Source: Lentisphaeria bacterium
GTDB lineage: Bacteria; Verrucomicrobiota; Lentisphaeria; Oligosphaerales; Oligosphaeraceae
DNA: 10,536 bases
Direction: 5' to 3'
Assembly (NCBI GenBank): GCA_016287975.1
Contig: JAEEXV010000351.1
Coordinates: forward strand, 1-10,536
Under the pieces are notes generated by a model. The model saw only the letters and a program-made list of their open reading frames with translations, did no database searches and was not told the origin of the DNA. Below, one piece after another: positions 7,396 to 10,536 of this stretch (positions are counted from its first letter, which is position 1; each line of letters opens with the position of its first letter). The translations under genes were made by a program, and so were the position numbers.

Positions 7396-7432
7396 ATTCC
7401 CGAAAACTGGAAAACTTGCCAGAAAAAGGGAT
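7396..7432. repeat. Degenerate second copy of the inverted repeat (element b)
   Basis: The left arm (7396-7410) matches the left arm of element a at 14 of 15 positions, and TTGCCAG...GGGA on the right also matches. The central tract of the right arm is AAAAA (7423-7427) instead of TTTTT, which breaks the middle of the stem; only TCCC/GGGA and CTGG/CCAG still pair. It abuts the truncated gene that follows. Confidence 0.6.
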
Positions 7433-7621
7433 CCGTCCGCCTTCGCCATTCCGCATGAGGAGAAGCGCGCCCAGGAAGTCCGTCCGCTGGAGCGCATCGG
7501 CGATTCGTTCCGAAAGATTGTCGTCGTGCACGACAACATCAGCGCACGGCGTGACGCATCGGGCATCACCACTGTCGGCATCCGCAAGTTCCTGCTGGAC
7601 GAGAACAGTCTCGAATGGTAG
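7430..7621 (+). pseudogene. C-terminal remnant of an ATP-binding (AAA_14/DUF4143) protein
   Basis: In the frame ending at TAG 7619-7621 the last 63 codons read DPSAFAIPHEEKRAQEVRPL, then ERIGDSFRKIVVVHDN, ISARRDASGITTVGI and RKFLLDENSLEW. This is the typical tail of DUF4143-type ATPases: a charged helix, a GDS-[FY]-x-K-[IV]-[IV] strand, a Gly-Ile turn and a final FLL helix. The ~300 or more codons that should precede it, with the Walker A P-loop, are missing. Instead, element b and the AraC gene lie immediately upstream, and the frame closes at a TGA at 7364. No plausible start with a ribosome site is present. I read it as the stub of a gene deleted at about 7430. The identification is from recognised motifs, not an alignment. 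Confidence 0.65.
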
Positions 7622-7639
7622 GCCTCCAGTCATGCGCAT

Positions 7640-7667
7640 CGGGATAGGATTGCATCCCGCCGTTTTT
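7640..7667 (+). terminator. Intrinsic-terminator-like hairpin after the DUF4143 remnant
   Basis: CGGGAT (7640-7645) and ATCCCG (7654-7659) form a 6-bp stem with an 8-nt loop, followed three bases later by five T (7663-7667). It lies 18 nt after the remnant's stop and is probably the surviving terminator of the lost gene. It would also insulate the next gene from AraC transcription. Confidence 0.5.
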
Positions 7668-7691
7668 CGCAGATCAATTCCTCTTCTGGCA

Positions 7692-7721
7692 TTGGGAAAA
7701 GAGTGTTTTCGGCTGTAAAGT
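7692..7721 (+). promoter_or_regulatory. Candidate promoter of the cytoplasmic TIM-barrel gene
   Basis: TTGGGA (7692-7697) and TAAAGT (7716-7721) are spaced by 18 bp. This would start transcription near 7728, ahead of both possible start codons (7764 and 7809). It is a modest match, chosen because it is the best pair between the upstream terminator and the gene. Confidence 0.35.
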
Positions 7722-7808
7722 ACGTCCGTTGGGCGGTTATCCTCCCTTCTTAGGGGACATGGAATGCCGCTTTGTTTCGCGGACCTCTTCAGAACGCAGG
7801 GAGACTGT

Positions 7809-9623
7809 ATGGCGATTCGCTGGCGCAACTGGCATGGCTTTGTGGTGTTTGAGGGGTTGGATGTCCCGACGGGCGGCGGAGTGCAGATCGAGTACCGCAA
7901 TCCAGGGAACGGCCGTCTGTATCCGTGCTGCATCATGCCCAACCTCACCGAGGAGGAACTGCAGAGACCCTGCAACAACCAGGACTGGAACTACGCCACG
8001 CAGTTTCTGGGCTACGTCGAGGGCTACCAGATCCGCGACAACCAGGTCTACTGGAACTACCCGGTGGACTTCGACGGCATCCCCGAGGAGCGGACCTATC
8101 CGGTGCGTCTGCGCCGTCTCGCGCCGGGCGGCGCGGCGCTGTCGGACGACACATTTGCGGTGACGGTCGATCCAGGCGCCGTGGTCTATCTGAACAACTG
8201 GCACGAGTGGAGCAATGTCGCGCCCGAGCCCTACACCAAGATGAAGAACTGGCGCGTCAATGACCCGACGGACGTCCCGTCCGGCTGGTATGTCGCGAGT
8301 GACGACTTCGGGTATCCGCGGCTGACGTCGTTCGGCATGGACAAACTGCCGCCAGTTTCGTATTGCCCGAAACTGAGCGGGCGCTACGACGTCTACCTCG
8401 GCTTTCGGGAGACGGTCGCGGAGATGTCGGTGCGTCTGCCAGGCGGCGTGGTGCGCGATTTCCGTATCAGTTCCAGCAATGTGCCGACGACCCGCTTCAA
8501 CCGGGAGATCTACCTCGACAGCGCCGACTTCACGCCGTCCGACTGCATCGAGATCGCGCGCCGCACGTCGGCCGAGGTCAATCGGCTTCGGCGCTTCGGC
8601 GATCTGCTCTATGTCAAGCTCGTGCCCGCCGAGCCTCGGCAGCTGGTCAGGCCTGCGGCGCTGCCGGAGGGCTTCGAGACGGTCTTCTACTCCGAGCCCT
8701 ACAGCATCTGCTACTTCCACTGCCTCCAGAACGAGGCGCAGGCCGCGCGCGTGGCGGAGAGCTACTCGGCCCTCGGCGTCGACAAGGTGATCTGCCAGAC
8801 GGGGCGGGTCGGGTCGCGCATGATGCACTACAACTCGGCCGCGGGGGCGATTGCGGATCCCGCCATGGGGGACGACCTCGAGATCTCCAACGGGGCCGCC
8901 GAGGCGATGCGGCACATGAATGTGGTGCCGGTGTTGGCGGAGGCCTGCCGAAAGCGCGGCATTCGGTTCCTGGCGGAGATCGGCATCAACATCCCCTACA
9001 AGGACAGCCCGCTCGAGAGTCCCTGGATTCGGGAGCACGAGGATTGCTGGCATCCACGGCACCAGCTCTTTCTGGACTACAGCCGAGAGGATGTGCGGGA
9101 GTTCTCCGCGACGCTCTATGCGGAGCTGGCGGACCTCCCGGTCGACGGCATCGCGGTGAACTGCACGCGCTACCCCTACGGGATCACCGGCGAGGATCTG
9201 GTCGCGGTCTTCCGCAAATTCGCCGCGAAGATCGGTCTGAAGCGGCGGAAGGAACTGGAAATCAATCTATCGATTGTGGCGGGCCTGCCGGAGTTCTACG
9301 CGGCGCTGGAGACGCTGTTAGCCGAGGACCTCGTCGATTCGCTGTGCGTCGGGCGGATGATATGCGTCTATCCGACGGTCGACCTCACGCCCTACCGCAG
9401 ACTGCTGGACCGCTATCCAGGCAAGAAACTCTACGGCAAGATCGACGGCTGGCTGCCCAACCACACCGGCCTCAACCAGTCGCCCCTGCCGCGCCCGTCG
9501 GACTGCGCGGAACTGGTCAAGGCCTACAGCGGCGCGGGGGCGGACGGGGTCTTCTTCTATCAGTCGGAGCAGATCCTGATCGACCCGTTCCTGACCAGGT
9601 TCGTGCAGAGCCTGAAGGCGTGA
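7809..9623 (+). CDS. Uncharacterised TIM-barrel protein, glycosyl-hydrolase-like, no signal peptide
   Basis: 604 residues from the ATG at 7809, which has AGGGAG (7798-7803) five bases upstream. An in-frame ATG at 7764 with AGGGGA at 7752 would add 15 unremarkable residues and cannot be excluded. The N-terminal ~280 residues look beta-rich, including a sandwich segment around GRYDVYLGFRET. From ~290 the pattern is a (beta/alpha)8 barrel: SICYFHCLQNEAQ, KVICQTGRVGSR, RFLAEIGINIPY, an Asp-containing stretch around LFLDYS, VDGIAVNCTRYPYGIT, LYGKIDGWLPNHT, and finally GADGVFFYQSEQ (577-588). The strand-end Asp and Glu residues are compatible with a hydrolase resembling GH10-like/GHL families, but I recognise no family and no certain catalytic pair. 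Without an export signal it probably acts in the cytoplasm. It has its own promoter and terminator. CCGG occurs 11 times here, far more often than in the left hydrolase genes, which hints at a different origin. Confidence 0.8.
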   Translation: MAIRWRNWHGFVVFEGLDVPTGGGVQIEYRNPGNGRLYPCCIMPNLTEEELQRPCNNQDWNYATQFLGYVEGYQIRDNQVYWNYPVDFDGIPEERTYPVRLRRLAPGGAALSDDTFAVTVDPGAVVYLNNWHEWSNVAPEPYTKMKNWRVNDPTDVPSGWYVASDDFGYPRLTSFGMDKLPPVSYCPKLSGRYDVYLGFRETVAEMSVRLPGGVVRDFRISSSNVPTTRFNREIYLDSADFTPSDCIEIARRTSAEVNRLRRFGDLLYVKLVPAEPRQLVRPAALPEGFETVFYSEPYSICYFHCLQNEAQAARVAESYSALGVDKVICQTGRVGSRMMHYNSAAGAIADPAMGDDLEISNGAAEAMRHMNVVPVLAEACRKRGIRFLAEIGINIPYKDSPLESPWIREHEDCWHPRHQLFLDYSREDVREFSATLYAELADLPVDGIAVNCTRYPYGITGEDLVAVFRKFAAKIGLKRRKELEINLSIVAGLPEFYAALETLLAEDLVDSLCVGRMICVYPTVDLTPYRRLLDRYPGKKLYGKIDGWLPNHTGLNQSPLPRPSDCAELVKAYSGAGADGVFFYQSEQILIDPFLTRFVQSLKA

Positions 9624-9635
9624 GGCAGAGTAGTC

Positions 9636-9672
9636 GTCCAACGAAAGGGGCCATTGCCCGTTGGGCGGTTTT
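9636..9672 (+). terminator. Terminator of the cytoplasmic TIM-barrel gene
   Basis: GTCCAAC (9636-9642) pairs with GTTGGGC (9660-9666), with one G-U pair. GGGC (9648-9651) then pairs with GCCC (9656-9659) around CATT, with GAAAG bulged on the left side. Four T follow at 9669-9672. It begins 12 nt after the TGA. The short T-run makes it plausible rather than strong. Confidence 0.5.
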
Positions 9673-9736
9673 GATGTTGGATGATAAGAATGTCCATGTT
9701 TTTGACAAGAACCTCTATTTTCTTTTGACGGATTCA

Positions 9737-9745
9737 TGCTAAAAT
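9737..9745 (+). promoter_or_regulatory. Extended -10 promoter of the LamG-like gene
   Basis: TGCTAAAAT is an extended -10 (TGn followed by TAAAAT), placing the start near 9752 and leaving a ~40-nt leader. The -35 position is poor, although TTGAC motifs occur at 9702 and 9725 at the wrong spacing. The surrounding 9669-9755 stretch is clearly AT-richer than the genes. Confidence 0.45.
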
Positions 9746-9755
9746 AAGCATAAGA

Positions 9756-9777
9756 CCAAATTGCGGGGGAGATTTGG
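9756..9777 (+). promoter_or_regulatory. Leader inverted repeat just before the ribosome site
   Basis: CCAAAT (9756-9761) and ATTTGG (9772-9777) are perfect 6-bp inverted repeats around a G-rich 10-nt loop. They lie right after the predicted transcription start and 4 bp before GGAGG (9782-9786). The pair could be an operator for a dimeric repressor or a weak leader hairpin affecting translation. Confidence 0.3.
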
Positions 9778-9792
9778 CGGTGGAGGTGTCCG

Positions 9793-10536
9793 ATGAAGCG
9801 AATCTGGATCTCGTTGCTGTTGGCGGCGTTGTGGCTGGGGGCGGTCGAGCCTGCGTTGCAGGTGCGTTTTGGCGCGCAGCCGCAGCGTCTGTCGGTGGGG
9901 GGCAAGGTTGTCGAGGTGCCTGCGGGGGATGCGGATGGGTGGTGCGCCTTCGGGCGGCGGGGGCTGGCGCTGCCGATGTCGTCGCTGGTGGGGAAGAGCG
10001 GCACGATCCTGGCGCGCTTCCGCATTGACAAGCCCGAGGGCGAATTGAACGTCGCTCGGATCGTTTTCCACTTGCGGTGCCTGTCGCGGATGGTGACGGG
10101 GGTGTGCAACATCCCGAACCAGGGCAACCGCCTGCTCTTCCAGTTCGGCGACCACACCACCGCGCCCCAGATCTATCTTCTGCCCCGCCCCGAGTTCAAC
10201 TACGGGAAGGAGCATACGGGCGGCGTCAGCTGGAACGGCGAGCGGGTGCGCTTCTTCCTGGACGGGCGGATGGTCGGCGACTTCGCGCAGACCGTCGAGA
10301 TGGCGAAGGTCGACCGCCTCGTGATCGCGACCGACAAGGACCGCTGGTACCGCTTCCCGCCGCTCGCGCAGGACTGCATCCACCTCAAGGAAATCCGCAT
10401 CTATCGGGAAGGGCTTGCGGCGGCGGAGGTCGCCCGCGCCGTCGGGGCGGCGACCCAGGCGCCCAGCACGGGGGGAGACGGCGCGCTCGCGATCCCGCTG
10501 CGGGAGGAGGCCCCCGCACCAGGCGCGGCGTGGGAC
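9793..10536 (+). CDS. Exported protein with N-terminal LamG/concanavalin-like domain, 3' end beyond window
   Basis: The frame is open from the ATG at 9793 to the window edge (248 codons seen). The start is well supported: GGAGG at 9782-9786, six bases spacing, then MKRIWISLLLAALWLGAVEP, a signal peptide with two positive residues and a hydrophobic core. Residues ~60-215 read as a LamG/concanavalin-A-like lectin-glucanase sandwich: SSLVGKSGTILARFRI, GNRLLFQFGD, WNGERVRFFLDGRMVGDF, DRLVIATD, and the closing HLKEIRIYREGLAAAEVA, which is the usual last strand of such domains. A Thr/Pro/Gly/Ala-rich linker begins at ~220, so a further domain, often catalytic, probably follows outside the window. 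In known proteins LamG modules bind glycans or act as spacers. No CCGG is present, like the left hydrolase genes. The downstream activity is unknown. Confidence 0.82.
   Translation, partial: MKRIWISLLLAALWLGAVEPALQVRFGAQPQRLSVGGKVVEVPAGDADGWCAFGRRGLALPMSSLVGKSGTILARFRIDKPEGELNVARIVFHLRCLSRMVTGVCNIPNQGNRLLFQFGDHTTAPQIYLLPRPEFNYGKEHTGGVSWNGERVRFFLDGRMVGDFAQTVEMAKVDRLVIATDKDRWYRFPPLAQDCIHLKEIRIYREGLAAAEVARAVGAATQAPSTGGDGALAIPLREEAPAPGAAWD

Noticed and set aside
7323..7718. 131-aa plus frame across the inverted repeats and the ATPase stub
   Set aside because: It translates the palindromes and runs out of frame with the recognisable DUF4143 tail, and it has no ribosome site.
751..9665. Similar GGCC-ATTGCC-GTTG strings soon after the stops at 728 and 9623
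   Set aside because: The match is about 14 of 16 bases with a gap, within chance for GC-rich sequence, and the two sites fold into different hairpins.
7737..9742. Frames overlapping the cytoplasmic barrel gene (7737-9062 minus, 8363-9742 plus)
   Set aside because: They show no recognisable domains and shadow composition, while the 7809-9623 frame has a ribosome site and coherent protein features.

Overview
The window (10,536 bp, strongly GC-rich) looks like accessory, carbohydrate-degrading chromosome from a Lentisphaeria/Victivallales-type bacterium (PVC group). This is inferred from four things: a DUF1703-type AAA-ATPase/PD-(D/E)XK protein, a DUF4143-type ATPase remnant, several glycoside-hydrolase-like proteins, and an AraC regulator placed divergently from a GH2 gene. 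The taxon is not proven by the sequence. I saw no tRNA, rRNA or CRISPR array.

Layout, left to right. (1) 1-728, +: C-terminal part of a DUF1703-type AAA-ATPase-like protein with its PD-(D/E)XK nuclease domain, cut by the window edge. (2) 729-1679: a gene-free convergent gap with a hairpin after gene 1 and about four tandem 186-bp units, each carrying two near-perfect GCCACGGCG/CGCCGTGGC stem-loops. (3) 1680-4265, -: a large secreted TIM-barrel protein of unnamed family, with a 75-bp duplication at its C-terminus. (4) 4246-4470: an alternating 33/50-bp G-rich repeat between this gene and the next; one unit runs into the start of the secreted-protein gene. (5) 4493-6292, -: a GH2 beta-glycosidase. 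(6) 6293-6464: AT-rich divergent promoter region. (7) 6465-7292, +: AraC-family regulator. (8) 7293-7763: two inverted-repeat elements, the C-terminal stub of a DUF4143 ATPase gene with its own terminator-like hairpin, and a promoter. (9) 7809-9623, +: an unnamed, apparently cytoplasmic TIM-barrel protein, then a terminator and an extended -10 promoter. (10) 9793-10536, +: the start of an exported LamG-like protein that runs off the window.

Likely working model: the AraC protein senses a sugar through its cupin domain and controls the divergent GH2 gene and probably the secreted hydrolase-like gene behind it. The exported enzyme would act on a polymer outside the cytoplasm and the GH2 enzyme on the imported oligosaccharides. 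The two rightward genes may belong to the same glycan programme or be separate single-gene units. The substrate cannot be read from the sequence.

The strongest unexplained signals are the 186-bp hairpin array, the G-rich compound repeat that reaches into a start codon, and an uneven distribution of CCGG. That tetranucleotide is almost absent from the left hydrolase genes, the repeats and the LamG gene, but ordinary in the 7809-9623 gene.
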